This document shows, one piece after another, positions 41,301-54,000 of a stretch of 64,000 nt of DNA. A program made the translations under genes and the position numbers. Position 1 is the first letter of the stretch. Each line of letters opens with the position of its first letter. The stretch is taken from positions 51,487,271 through 51,551,270 of the forward strand of contig CP137666.1 in NCBI GenBank assembly GCA_037976565.1, given 5' to 3'. Source of the DNA: Mesocentrotus franciscanus (taxonomy: Eukaryota > Echinodermata > Echinoidea > Camarodonta > Strongylocentrotidae). The notes under the pieces were generated by a model, which did not search any database, was not told the DNA's origin, and worked only from the letters and a program-made list of their open reading frames with translations.

Positions 41301-42350
41301 CACTTGGCCACATTAGTTTACAAAAACAAAACATTGCTTAGCTTATTCATAGTTTCCAAGACATATATCTTTGACACACACACACACTGTACACTCTTAA
41401 ATTCTTTTGTGTGCTATACCACTGTAATCGTCTTGGATTAAGAAGAAATTACTCACTACCTGTATCATTTAATTTTAGTGTGAGGAATACCTTACTGAAT
41501 AAAAATAATTATCATTTTGTATTTTAGTTTAAAATGCTCCCTAAACTGGATATGATCCGGTATTGCAACTCATAAATCATCAATTACGTTGATCATTCTG
41601 CCCATCAACATATAACAATATGTTTAAAAAAAAAAAAAAAAAAAATCTTCCTCTTGGAATTCCAAACACATCCAAACCATATGTTTTGAAAGCTTGAAGA
41701 ATTGCATACCAATTGATCTGATAATTTAGACATTTCAAAAGATTATCATATATTATCACTTTGGGTATAAATACTGTATATACCCATAAAGTGAAATAAA
41801 ATATAATTATATTTTCCATCCCACACATTCATAATACAATTTTCATGTACATGGCTCAACTGTGTCATAAAGCGGACTTTTTGCATTGGTCAAACTGTAC
41901 TAACTGTTACAACAAATACAAAATAAATAAACTGTAAACATATGATCTCCTCCTCTTCTCTGAATAACTGTTACATGTTTTAGAAATATAAATAAAAGTA
42001 TCCTTGGCATACGACACACAAAACTAGAGGTTAATCTGATAGCTAAAGGTTATACATGGTTCTCCTATCCATAACATTTGACTAAGCTAATAAGGACTAA
42101 TGTATACTTTTCCCATTCAAATCTGGCATTGGGAATATCGTTACCTACTCTGCAGTAGTACACAACAGCATGTTAGATTAGTGAGCACAGACTAATTTAA
42201 ACACATTAAGCATATCATGACCTTCTTTTAAATGGATACACTCAAATATGGTGTAGATCTATGATTTAGTATTTGCTAGAGACTCTGATCAACATTAATA
42301 TTGCATTCACTATTCATACCTTGATAAATTGAATAAAGCAGTGTGCAAAA
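38400..42350. other. Intergenic, repeats and unassigned sequence
   Basis: Contains poly-C/poly-A junctions (39045-39065), a GGCGGATCC-family fragment (about 39180-39300), a TTG/CTG microsatellite (39344-39386), a pyrimidine-rich tract (40540-40740) and long A runs (41630-41646). No exon supported. Confidence 0.45.
39344..39386. repeat. TTGTTGCTG microsatellite
   Basis: Repeats of GTTGTT and GTTGCT; it explains the poly-leucine open frame in this area. Confidence 0.85.
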
Positions 42351-42404
42351 TAGGCTAGTCTAGCTGGAGGATGCATTCCACAAAGCAGCAATTCCACATA
42401 CAAA

Positions 42405-42545
42405 TAGCTTCAACCTGTCTCAGTGGCCATCTCCCTGTAAAGACCACCTGTCTATAGTGGTCAACTACATAAGGTATCTGTTGTAACACCTGTCTACATT
42501 GACCACTTCCCATCGGTTGGCCTTTGTAGACAAGTTTGACTGCAC
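42405..42545. mobile_element. Short dispersed repeat, inverted relative to 6290-6460
   Basis: AGACCACCTGTCTATAGTGG, CACCTGTCTACATTGACCAC and an end GACAAGTTTGACTG; the same family as the element downstream of SLC35A3. Confidence 0.55.
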
Positions 42546-42549
42546 AAGT

Positions 42550-44903
42550 AAAATCAGACAGTTCTCTTGCCCCACTCATTGCTCTTCTTTCCTTAAAACA
42601 GGGAAGATTAGAAACAAAGCACAATTTGAATTCCATTAGAGCTCTATTTCAATTAGCCCTTCATTCATCTGTACTATGCCATCACACTGTATCACCACTG
42701 TATAAAATTGTCAAGTTCATGAAAAATCCAAAACTATACTCTCTATCACACCATTTAATGACAGCGGTCTGAAGTTCTGAATATCAATTTCAGATACAAA
42801 ACATCCACTGAAAGACAAAGTAAAATCTCATGCAAAGCATATATTGTCTGCTGCTAGCAGAGAGTCAATAAAGAAAGAAGAAAAGTTATGTTTCTTTGCA
42901 GCAAACTATGTTATACAACTTACAAGTTTTTTTTGTGAGAGAACTAAGATCACATAATGAACACAGAGATGATACACAAACAAAGAAATCTTGTAGGTTA
43001 TGAAGAGAAGGAAATGAAGGAAAAAAAATAGAGAACCAAAGAATCATGTAGAGCTTACCCTATCACCTATCACCGAGGTCCTCAATGCTACACCACATGT
43101 ATTCATGGACTGAAAAGCATTATATACAATATGCAAGGATTGGTAAGAAAAGAATAAATCACATCACTAGTACTAGCACTTCATACTACCTGCAGTTCAT
43201 TCAAGGACCATTATTATTGAAAATAAATATACCACATGGCAAAACTTGTGGTGTATATTTATATGACAAAAAACATTAATAATGATAACTTATTGTGGAG
43301 TCAATGATACCCATTGCAGAATGATCCTACATTTTGATATTGTGGCGGTATGTACATATGGGTAGATTACTAGATTTCATGACTGAGCTATTTTCCAAGA
43401 CTACCCGGTACTACAAATGCACTCGATTTTGAAAAATTTGTTCATTTCATGCAAAATGAAGCAAAAACTTGTTGAATTTTGAAGAAACTAGGACAGCAAC
43501 ATCACACTGAAAAAAATGAAATATTTCGGTCTACAAAATTCAGAAATTCACCTTCAATCAATTTGACTCCTAGCTTGTATTCTTTTTTTTTAAATTTTCT
43601 GAGAAGGATGAAGTTATTTTCATAAAAGTGCTTCCAAACATGATTAGCTGGTCCCAAAAGTTTTTTTGTTACCTTTCCTCCCTTCTTTTTCTTGCTCCAT
43701 TTGTAGATGACAAAACCACTCATTGATACTTAATAACTTTATGAGATGCTTCTGTAGCTATCAATGTTTATATAACATTAGCAATCAGCATGCACAGCAA
43801 GACAGTTCTACTTGCATAATAATTATAATATTATATTATATCTATCATAATAACATCAGATTATTCCATACCATGTGAATATGAACGCACAAAATTGTAA
43901 TCATTGTTAATTGGTAACACAGAGGAAGCAGTTACTCATGAAATTATGTAACCCCGTGCAGGATGAAGCCTAAACCAGTTTGTTGTAGTTGATCACACAT
44001 GCACTGAACAGTTGCCTAAAAATGATGTATGTCAGCAGGCCATCGTTTTCTGTATAAATTGATACTATTCATATCAACCAAACAAACTATCCCCATGAAT
44101 ACACACCACATAAATGACTAAATGACTGCTTAGATCATGAAATGCAGTTGAATTGTAAATGTGTTTCACATACCTACATATCACTGAATGCCAGTCTCTA
44201 GATACAGCTAATATGAAAGCTCTACAAAAATGTGCGAGATATATGCATAACATGGTGACTACAAATATTAAATCCAATATAGAAACAAAAATTAAGTGGG
44301 ATAACAAATTTCTATTACCATGATAATAAAATTTCTAATAACTAGCGATAAAAATGGAAGAATTCATTCATTTCCTGTTGATTATTTACTGTTGAACATA
44401 AAAAAGAACAGTCTACACAAACAATAATTCCTTCTAGGTTTTTAATACTCATCTAGAAATCATTTCTACACTACAATTCCAATCATCATTTCTTATATTG
44501 CTTGTAACTTGGTCCATTCAATTTGCAACATGATATTTGATATGAAACTGATTTGTTTCTCTTGACAACATTGTACATCTACAAATATACGCCTTTACAT
44601 CTTTACCATTTCTCTGACTCCAGCTGCATTACGATCCCTCCACACAATTTAAGTTCATAACAAACCAGAAAGGAACAGATAAGATTACTACATGTACCAG
44701 AAAAGAACTGAAATTCAGAAAGCAACTATAGCCATACTGGCTCAGAAACTCAAAACATGTTTTGTGAAATTGGAATACAAACCCTAAACCCTAACAAACC
44801 CTAACAAAAGTGTGGGGAGGGGGAGGGGGGGGGGACTTCGCTATCTATAGGCAAAATTGATGTTTGAAAGAGATGTGAGTGAAACGTGACGTCGTCCTCC
44901 AGG
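42550..44903 (-). other. Region downstream of OTUD5, probably partly 3' UTR
   Basis: AT-rich, no coding. It includes the telomere-like motif at 44780-44806 next to a G-run (44818-44833). The transcript end cannot be set from sequence. Confidence 0.4.
44780..44806. repeat. Telomere-like CCCTAA motif cluster
   Basis: ACCCTAAACCCTAACAAACC followed by another CCTAAC, three to four imperfect units of CCCTAA, about 100 bp beyond the OTUD5 stop. Short, so chance or repair-inserted telomeric sequence are both possible. Confidence 0.6.
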
Positions 44904-45022
44904 TCAACTGTCTGAATCGGTGTCCTTGTGAGTGCTACGTATGAGGGTGTCTAGGTACTCCTGGTGTGACTGGGCAAGAATTGAAGCTAGGATAGCATCC
45001 TCGGACTCCCATTCAGATATAC
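44904..45022 (-). CDS. OTUD5: OTUD5 terminal coding exon with ubiquitin-interacting motif
   Basis: 119 nt encoding [20 protein letters not shown] and QEYLDTLIR before a polar end and TGA. The acidic patch plus ALxxS-like helix is the C-terminal ubiquitin-interacting motif conserved in OTUD5. Confidence 0.94.
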
Positions 45023-48000
45023 CTACAACAAACAGAGGAGTGTTGAATCAAACTGTATTCAAACATAACAAAATCAACAAGTCTTTAACTACGAAAGGAA
45101 TACTTGTAAACGCACGATACAGTGGAATCTCATTATAACAAACTTCTTGAAACCATTATCTTGTTGTATTGAAACATTGCTTTGTTGTTTTATGACCAAA
45201 AAGAAATTTAAACAATAAAAAATTAAAAAATAACATTAAAAAAGCAATAAAACAAAGAGGGACCAGGTCCAGGTGTTTGTTCCACTGTATTAATTTTACC
45301 TAAATCTGGACCAGAGTCAGAAGACATTCAAATAAAGTGAATATGAACATGCAATAACACAAATATTTTATTATTCCCTATTCCATGTTTAAATAATCAG
45401 CTCATGCTACTTATGGCAAAGTTCCTATCCCATTGAAGAAAACAAAAAGTTAACAAACAAACAAACAGCAAAAAGAAAAAAACACACAGATATTTGAAGG
45501 TGTGGGGTGTAAAAACATCTAGAAAGAGAATGAGATCAAAAATGTATATAAAAAAACAAAACAAGTATGTAACAATGCAGTGTTTTCTTATTCAGAGAGC
45601 ATTTTAAGAATGTGTTGTTGTGCCTAATAATTTTTATCTCTAAACAATACAAATTATACAATGATTACATTGTGAAAGGATTCCTTGGCCTTTTATGGGA
45701 AGAACCACCCCATTAATGAGAAAAATGGTTGAGCAAGAGTTTGAGAGTGAGAGTACTTAATGCTTAATAATCAAGCACAACTCTGCTGATTTACAACTAT
45801 CTACATGTAATTCACAAAACCTGTCGGGGGCAAAATTAACAGTAAGTGTCAAAATGCACTACAAAAATGATTACTGCCTGAATTTATGACTTGACGAGAA
45901 CTTATGATATAAAAGACCATTTCTCAGCACGGAGTATTGCTTTGTAAGCACTATGGGATGGTGACGATGGTCAACGAAACCGGAACTCCAAATCCCAACC
46001 AGGCAGGCAGAGCAACAAATTTAAAGTGCTTCTCAGAGAGGGAAATATAGCTATACTAGATAGGGAGAAGTGATAGTCTTCTTTCATTTCATTTGGTAAG
46101 GAGCAGAAATCCCAGGCTCTATTCCAGTATAAATATTGAGTACATAGCTTTCACAGTTTGACTTTCCTAATGAATGATGACATAACAAAGGCAAACTGCC
46201 TTCATACTAATCCTCATTTCCCCTTAATGGGGTGCTAGGGAGGATAAACATGGAACAATCAAATGCTTAGCTCAAATGGAGACACCATTCCCAATTCATA
46301 GCCTATTCATGCCTACAATGGCAGCCTATAGGTCAGGTTTCATGTACATTGTATAGTGCAATAGAACATGTACAATGTATACACGAGGAGCTGTAGGAAA
46401 TGAAGGGAGCTGTAGGAAATGAAGGTACCTGTAGTTTGTCGCTCATGAATCGGACAAAGCGAAAATGACAATATGGCATGAAACCATTTCAATCTAAAAC
46501 AGATCCTACCAGTCTTTTTCATGCAGTTACATAAGTACATGTATGACTTCAAAAGAGTATGATACCAGATGTGAATCACAGGCTTCACAGCATTGGGGAA
46601 ATAAAACATAATTGACCTTTTGGATGTTATTTCAATTACATGTAGTTTGATTCACATGATATGGTTCTTCCTCCTATCATGTCACTTAAATTTCTGTGTA
46701 TGTAGCCTACTTGTATAGTTTTCCAATTGCATGCAAATTGCATATATGTGGGTGATAAAAGGACTGTTGGTCTTTCAAGGCACCAACTACAATTTCATCC
46801 TTTCACACTGGCTGTACTATTAAATAATGTACATGTAATGAATGTTAATAAATATTTTAGTATTACATGTACTATACTGCATAACAAGGTCTCTATAGAG
46901 GTGCTTGCAAAGATATGGATACCACTTCGACTTGTTACAGCCCCCCCCCCAAAAAAAAATACTGCCGGGGGATAAAATTAAGTGAAGAATCCGGACTCAC
47001 CGAATTCTTCGGGTGGTATATCCTCCATTCTTCCACCTGTTCCATGGGATGCCGTAGGTGGGTTGTAGCCACTGGGCCCTGCCTTGGGACTAGCTGTGTC
47101 CCTGGCATGGGCGCCTTGGGGAGAAGCTGGATTAGAGATGTGGCCACTTGTCGTGGGACGATCTTTTTCACATAATGGATAAAATATAAAAAAATAAAAC
47201 TTTCATTCCGGCAAAGCCCACAATATCTTTATGTGAAAGGAAAGTCAGAAACTAAAACCATACACCAAAGAGGTTGGTATGTCCATCCAATTCAGATTTC
47301 CTTACCTGCTTGTGACAACAGCTGCTGCTGCTGCTGCTGCTGTTGAACTTTCTTCTCTGCATTCCTGCCCCGAATTGAATTAGGCGATAAAGGTCTCAGC
47401 CTTGCTGCCTCGAGTCTCTCAGGACTGTTCGGTCTGGACCCACTGCCAGTGCCCCTGTTCCTTGGCGACAGGCGTCCACTGGGATGGTGAGGACCTACCA
47501 AGTGTCCACTGGGGTGGTGTGGGGAGACCAAATGACCGCTTTGATGGTGTGGAGTGACCAAATGACCACCAGAGTGATGGCCGCTCTGTGCATGATGGGA
47601 GCTGGAGTGTTTTCCGCTGTTGTGCTTTCCGCTAGGGTGCTTCTTGCCAGAATGGTGGCTGCCTTGGTTGGCACCAGACTTTTGTTTGGCCTCACCCCAC
47701 CATCCTGGGGGAGAGTCTGGTGGTGCAGAACTACAGGTAGCTGTAGCAGGGAGCTACAAGTATAATTTACAAAGAGAAGCAAATGTTATTTCCTACCAAT
47801 AAAAGGTTCATTAATTTATTCATTTATTTTAATAAATCCTTCTCATTAGACCTCTGGGCTAATGTTTAAGACTTTAAGTACTTTTATTTTCATGTTTTCT
47901 CAGTTTTGGCGTTCATTTGTGTCTTTCAATTTTTAACATCTTCCATAAATCTTGTTGTTTTTACAGTACTGCTATCAGCTATCACATCAATTATAATCAT

Positions 48001-51000
48001 ATGTAAACATGTAAAATCCAGCTTCTGTTGCTTTTCAGTTAAAATAAAACTTACAATACATGTTTTGATTGGATGAATAGACTATCATTGAATTGAATTG
48101 AAATGAATTCAATTGACATACTGCTTTCTTCTGTGCTCTTTTCTCGTTGTCCTTAAGCCACTGAACAAAGGATTCCCTAGCTACTTGTTCCTCAATCGCT
48201 TCGTTGGTTGCCTCCCAGTCTGTGGCGAGCAATTTATCCTGCAACATGGTCTGTTCAATGGCAGACTTCTCTGATATATGGATAGCTTCTCGCATCAACG
48301 TCTTGTCTGCAAGCTGGGTAGGGATTAAACAGTACATGAAGATGGTTACAAAATAAGCTGAAAATGTCACTCGACATGTATTCTTGTGTGTCATCTACTT
48401 TAAACATCTAATCATAGACTGCATAATCATTTAAACCTTAAAATGTGTTGATGGCATATTGCTGTATATACTGTATGCTGTAAGGCCAATTCTTCTATTT
48501 TGGGTCTTTGTATTTCACATCATCCTTTACTAGTGTTAAATATTATATCACATGTCAACAAATTGATATAAAATGTGATTTGAGTGTGCAGTACTAGTAA
48601 TGTTATGTGTTTTATAAATTGCGATTTAGATGCTTCAACTGCTGTAACTTCTATACAGTTGGAATTTCCCATATCAAATTCTCAAATTGTGAACCAGTTT
48701 TGAATTTCAAGAAGAAAAACAAACAGAACGAGACAGCCGTACCATGACAAGTAAGGCTGCGATGAGTACTTGAATACTCAAGTACTCGCACTGTTGACAA
48801 CTACTCTTTCTCGTACTCGAATACTCTGCCGCCATTTTTTTTTTTTTTTAAATTTTAATTATTATTATTATTATTATTATTATTTTTTTTTTTGCCGACA
48901 CTGTAGTACGGTGGAAGGTTCGTCTCCGAAAACCAAAGTATTCGCCTGTAAGCCTGGGAGTGTACTCGAGTACCTCATTACACGCTTATGCACAGCCTTA
49001 GTGACAAGTTTGTCTCTTATCATGTCAAGAACATTTGCTTTCCATATTTCAAGTTGATTTGAATGTACTTCAGAAACATTTAAAGCAGCAGGTCACAAAA
49101 CAACAGGAGCAAGACGGCTACAATAGCTACTTACCCCTGGCACGAAAGAGGGCATGCCTAAGCCAACTCCTACTGTAGCCTTGTGTGGGTTGACGACTGA
49201 GTTGTAGTGAACATTACGATGGTAGCTCACACGTATAGGATCATTGTCTGTCTTGTTCAGGGTGTGAAATGTGTTGATAGGTTCTAGAAAAGAATAATGC
49301 ACACTTGATTTAAGTTTTGATCTTAGGTTGGAGAAAATGGAAAATACACATGTGCGATTTAAAATTTTGTTATATCTCTTTCTCTCTCACTCCTTTAATA
49401 CATGAGCAACATCCAATATAAGTTTGAGTGAGAGATCATGAAGATGACCTGGCAATTATGGCATCACTTATTTCACAACACTGGCATGACAGGGACTGAT
49501 AATAACCCCCCCCCCAAAAAAAAGGGTCTTTATGTCCATCTAAAATCAAAGACTGACAAACAAAAAGTAGTATGAAACTAGATTTTGACAATTTTAATTC
49601 TTAAGAGTTAATACTGACCAATACTGATAAATGTAAAACATTAAATTCTGGCATCTTTTCATGGGTTTGATTACATATACTGATACATGTACTTCTTGCT
49701 TTCCTATAGGGAATGGCTCAACTTTTATTGAAGTTCAAAAAGATAAATTTTGAATGGAACAACATACCTGTACTGTACATATAAACCTCGATGTTACGAT
49801 TATACATCTCTGACAAGGCTTGCATCTCTACATGGTTACCATGGCAACTGTCTAGACGTTTCCGGGCAATGTATGTAGGAAAATCCTCAGTGATAAATTG
49901 TGAGAAGTAATCTGCATTCTTTGTCTGTAAACAAAAAGCATCATATTATTAGAAGGAACAGGAAAGGGTTAAGCAATAATTGATGTTTTTTGGACAAATA
50001 ACCAATAAAATAATGATAACTAGACTCTTTATTGAAAATACAAGTTGTACAATGAACTCTGAAAGTCTAAAAGATTATATCATTTTTTTTAAATATTTCA
50101 TTTATATCGTTGATATCAGCAAGGTAGAACTATAAACTACTTTGATTATATGCAACATAAATCAAACATACATTTATTTATAACTTAGAATGATCACATT
50201 TTGCCTGTGGAATCCTTTTAGAAATTACATCGATTTAAAAATGGAACTTAACTTTTACTAAGGATTGTCTCTTTTTTCAGCATACTATTCCAGTATGACC
50301 ACCACATTCTACTTACCATGTAGTCCATACAGTGTCCTCTTACAATATTATGCCAATCCTGATCTCCATAAACCTGGTCAGCTGTGAATATACAAGAAAA
50401 CAAGTCACAGGTAAGTAGTAAATGTTTGAAATGATACGAGTCACAATTTATGCACGAGTAAACAAGTAACCTATATTAACAGCAAGAAAAGGGTAACCTT
50501 AAGCCCCCCTTCTCCACTTTCTTTCTTCCCCTCTCTCTCTCTCTCTACATGGCAGTTGTTGGTGTTTCAAATATTTATCCAATAAAAGCTAAATAATCTT
50601 GATTGAAAAAGAACTTTCATCAACAGACCATAGTAGCATTTTTACAACTCACTCCCAGATCCTAATCAAATGATTGGTCAAATGCGGTCACGTGTGATTC
50701 ACTTACTGAGACTGTCCCATGATTTTTCATGGAAAACGTGCAATAGTTTCTAATACTATCCAACATTTTTTAGTACACGATGCGCAGCAGCGCGTAGAGT
50801 TTAGTGCATTTATACCGTGTGTGAGCCTATACTTGTGTAGCACTGTGTGTAAACGCATAAAGAGGTAAGTGCGCTTATCTCTGTGTGCACGCTTAAGTTG
50901 ACCTATAAAACTAAGGATTTATTTTTCAGTGATAATGACACGAAACAATCTTGAAATGAATTCCTTTTACATCAAATAACAAGGATCTAGGAATTTTGTT

Positions 51001-54000
51001 GTATATAAAACAAATGATGCATGTTTTCATTTATTTATTAAACGATCTATCCGCTCTTGTTGCGTCTATTTATGCATCACACATACTCAGTTGACTTCAT
51101 ACGGATAGATCGTATAAAGAACTCATTCGCCTGCATCATTTGTATAATATGAACATGTAAGAGCACTCATTATACATGTTTGGCACATCACATGCTGAAG
51201 CTACATGTCAATGGTCCAAATGGTCACACGTTCTATTGTACATTGTACATCATGTGAGTGTACTGAAGAGGAAGCAATAAAAGTACCGGTATACACTTTA
51301 CTCACATGTATTGCACATGTACATACACTGTAAGGATGTAATTATGTACTAAATAATCCCTGCTAAAAATAAATTTAAGGATTTATGACACTTCAATTTA
51401 ACTACCAGCATCAATGTTCCTTTATGCTGTTTTACATTATTTATATGTATAGCACAGATATTACATTTTGTACATTATAAAAAACCAACCAACCAACCAA
51501 CCAACCAACCAATAAACAATCAAATAAATCGATCAATATCTAAATATATAAACTCAGACCTGTACACAGAACATGAATAATTTAAATTAATGAAGCATAC
51601 CAACTGATCTGAATAGACATGCTCCATCAGGAACCATGATCTTGATGATGAAATCTTTCTTCTCTTTCAAAGCTCGAGCAAACCGTTCTTCAATCTACAA
51701 CAAGTGAAGACAGAACAAAAATATACAAAATGAATTGAATTATAAATATAATGAAGCATGACTGGAAAAGATTTTAAAATCTATGTGGAGTGGGTACCAA
51801 AAGACCAAAAGAACAAAGGAGCATGTGTGATTGGGACTTTTTGGGAGTCTGAGACTATTCATAAATCAAGAAAATAACTAAGTCGTCAATGCTCAAAGTG
51901 ATGTTATATTTCATATTGGCTGCAATTAAAGACTGGAATTTACATGTACATGCTGTTCACTACCGGTACACATTATCTTTAATATGAGAAAATGCATCAT
52001 CACAGAGTAATAATTGCATTCTAAATTTGGAAATAATATTATGCAACTGATGCAAGTGTAATATCCCTGAAATTGAGTTTTCATGTACGGTACACGTAGG
52101 CCTACATAGTACATGTGTACATATGTACTGTGTAGGCCTACATGATACATGTGTACAGTGTACACATGTATTATGTAGAGATGTCGTGGTCTAGCGGAAT
52201 AAATCATTGGATTGCGGGTCAAACTGTCTGTGGTTCAGATCCCTCTCACAGCACTTAAACGTCCTTTGGATGACATTTACAATGTATCTACATGTACTAC
52301 CCTCTTACCCAGGAAATGATGAGTATGTGTCAGGCTTACAGAAAGCCAATGTTATTGTCATTACCATTGTCCTGCACATACATGAACATGTATGCATGTG
52401 AACTTTGCAGAGTATGGCAAGAACACTCCCTGGAGATTGGAGTCTGCAGGCCTAAAATCCAGTAACTAGATGTAATTATTCTGTCTCTTCTCTGTATATT
52501 TTTATGTAATTTTAAGGATTTGCAAGTGATGTTTCTACACAAACAAGATGCTTAATCATAAAATCATAATGATTGAATAATGAACGTGAGCCTGAATGAT
52601 ATACATGTACAACATGCAACAATATTTTTATGTGCAATGCCACATACATGTATCTTCACTTAGCAAGATCATGTACTGTGTACCGGTACTTGCAGCTAAT
52701 ATGAAAATTAAAGAAAATATTTCTAAAGGACTCATCCATAACTACACAGACATGAAATAGTATCAGATGGGGCCAAGGGGCTTTACTAATAAATAGATAG
52801 ATCTGTGATATCTGGATTAAAACATTAGATAATTGTCACGATTAAAACACTATCATTACAGTCTTCCTGAATACATGTACACTGTACTGTATGTTATCTC
52901 AGCAACTTCTGTAAACTTTTTAAAGAATAGAATAGACAATTACTGGTCTAAAAAGAAAAACCATGACTTGTATAAGCTATATAAGCAGATAATTGATATT
53001 GCAAGTTTGCACACATTTTTGTCCTTTCCCACTTATTTGATTTGAAATAACAAAGATAATGTATATTAAACCACTGAAGAAGACATCTACGATCGATGAA
53101 CAGGCATAGTCCTATAGCATCGCTGCATAAAAGTAAAGTAAAGTAAGTAAAGAAAAATTAAAATGTTGTAGACAGTGGCAGTGTATGTACCTACATGTAC
53201 ATGTACATGTACATTGATATGTAGAGTGATGTGCCAGTTTGAAAAGAAATGCATATCACACATCCATGTGCATTAACATTTCTCTGGCACTTCCACATAT
53301 CAGAGGACATGTTATAATACTTAGGCAAAATAACCTAATAATATCTACCGTATTTGCAACCCATGCAGTACAATATACACAATTACACATGTACACTGTA
53401 CACATGTCTGTCAGTGGTCCGATGCATCTTGGTACAAAAATGTTAGTTTCTGAAATAGATTCTGCAAAATAGTTTTCATTACATGTGGTTATGTATGTAG
53501 GTTCATATTCATTAAAAAAATAAAAAAATAAAATAAAAATTTGTATTCACCTTGAAAAAAGTGAAATAAAGTTTAGAAAGTTAGGAGGGACACAAAATTG
53601 TCTCAGTATTTGCCTCAACTTCTATATATATAGAAGGAAGAAGACAAAAAACATGGGTAAAATCAAACAAAATAAACAAGATGGGAGAAGAAAAAATCAT
53701 GTCAGGGGTATACCTTTCTCTATACCCATGGTACCTTTGATTTTTCCCCCAAATATGTAGAATTCACTCCCCTTAAGTCATGAAGTAGAAAGTAAACAAG
53801 CCAGTTTATCAAATCAGTTCCATTAACAAACTAGAATGATTTTGACATTATTACATTTTGTTGGTCTTTCTTGTTTTCTTAATTAATGTTAATTGGCAAA
53901 ACAAAATTAAATTCCAAAAGGCAACAATAAAACACAATTGAAATTAAAAAGAAAAGGAAATCTTACCATCTGAATAAGACGGCTATTACGCAGAGTCTAT

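Noticed and set aside
47484..47782. Open frames of about 90 codons antisense or out of frame to the OTUD5 tail exon
   Set aside because: Shadows of the GC-rich His/Ser-rich exon; the sense frame has homology and matched splice phases.
48835..48895. Tyr/Phe run frame in the hAT-type MITE
   Set aside because: Translation of a TTA/TTT microsatellite.
51460..51560. Possible regulatory array of CCAA boxes
   Set aside because: A simple tandem microsatellite in an intron, without other promoter features.
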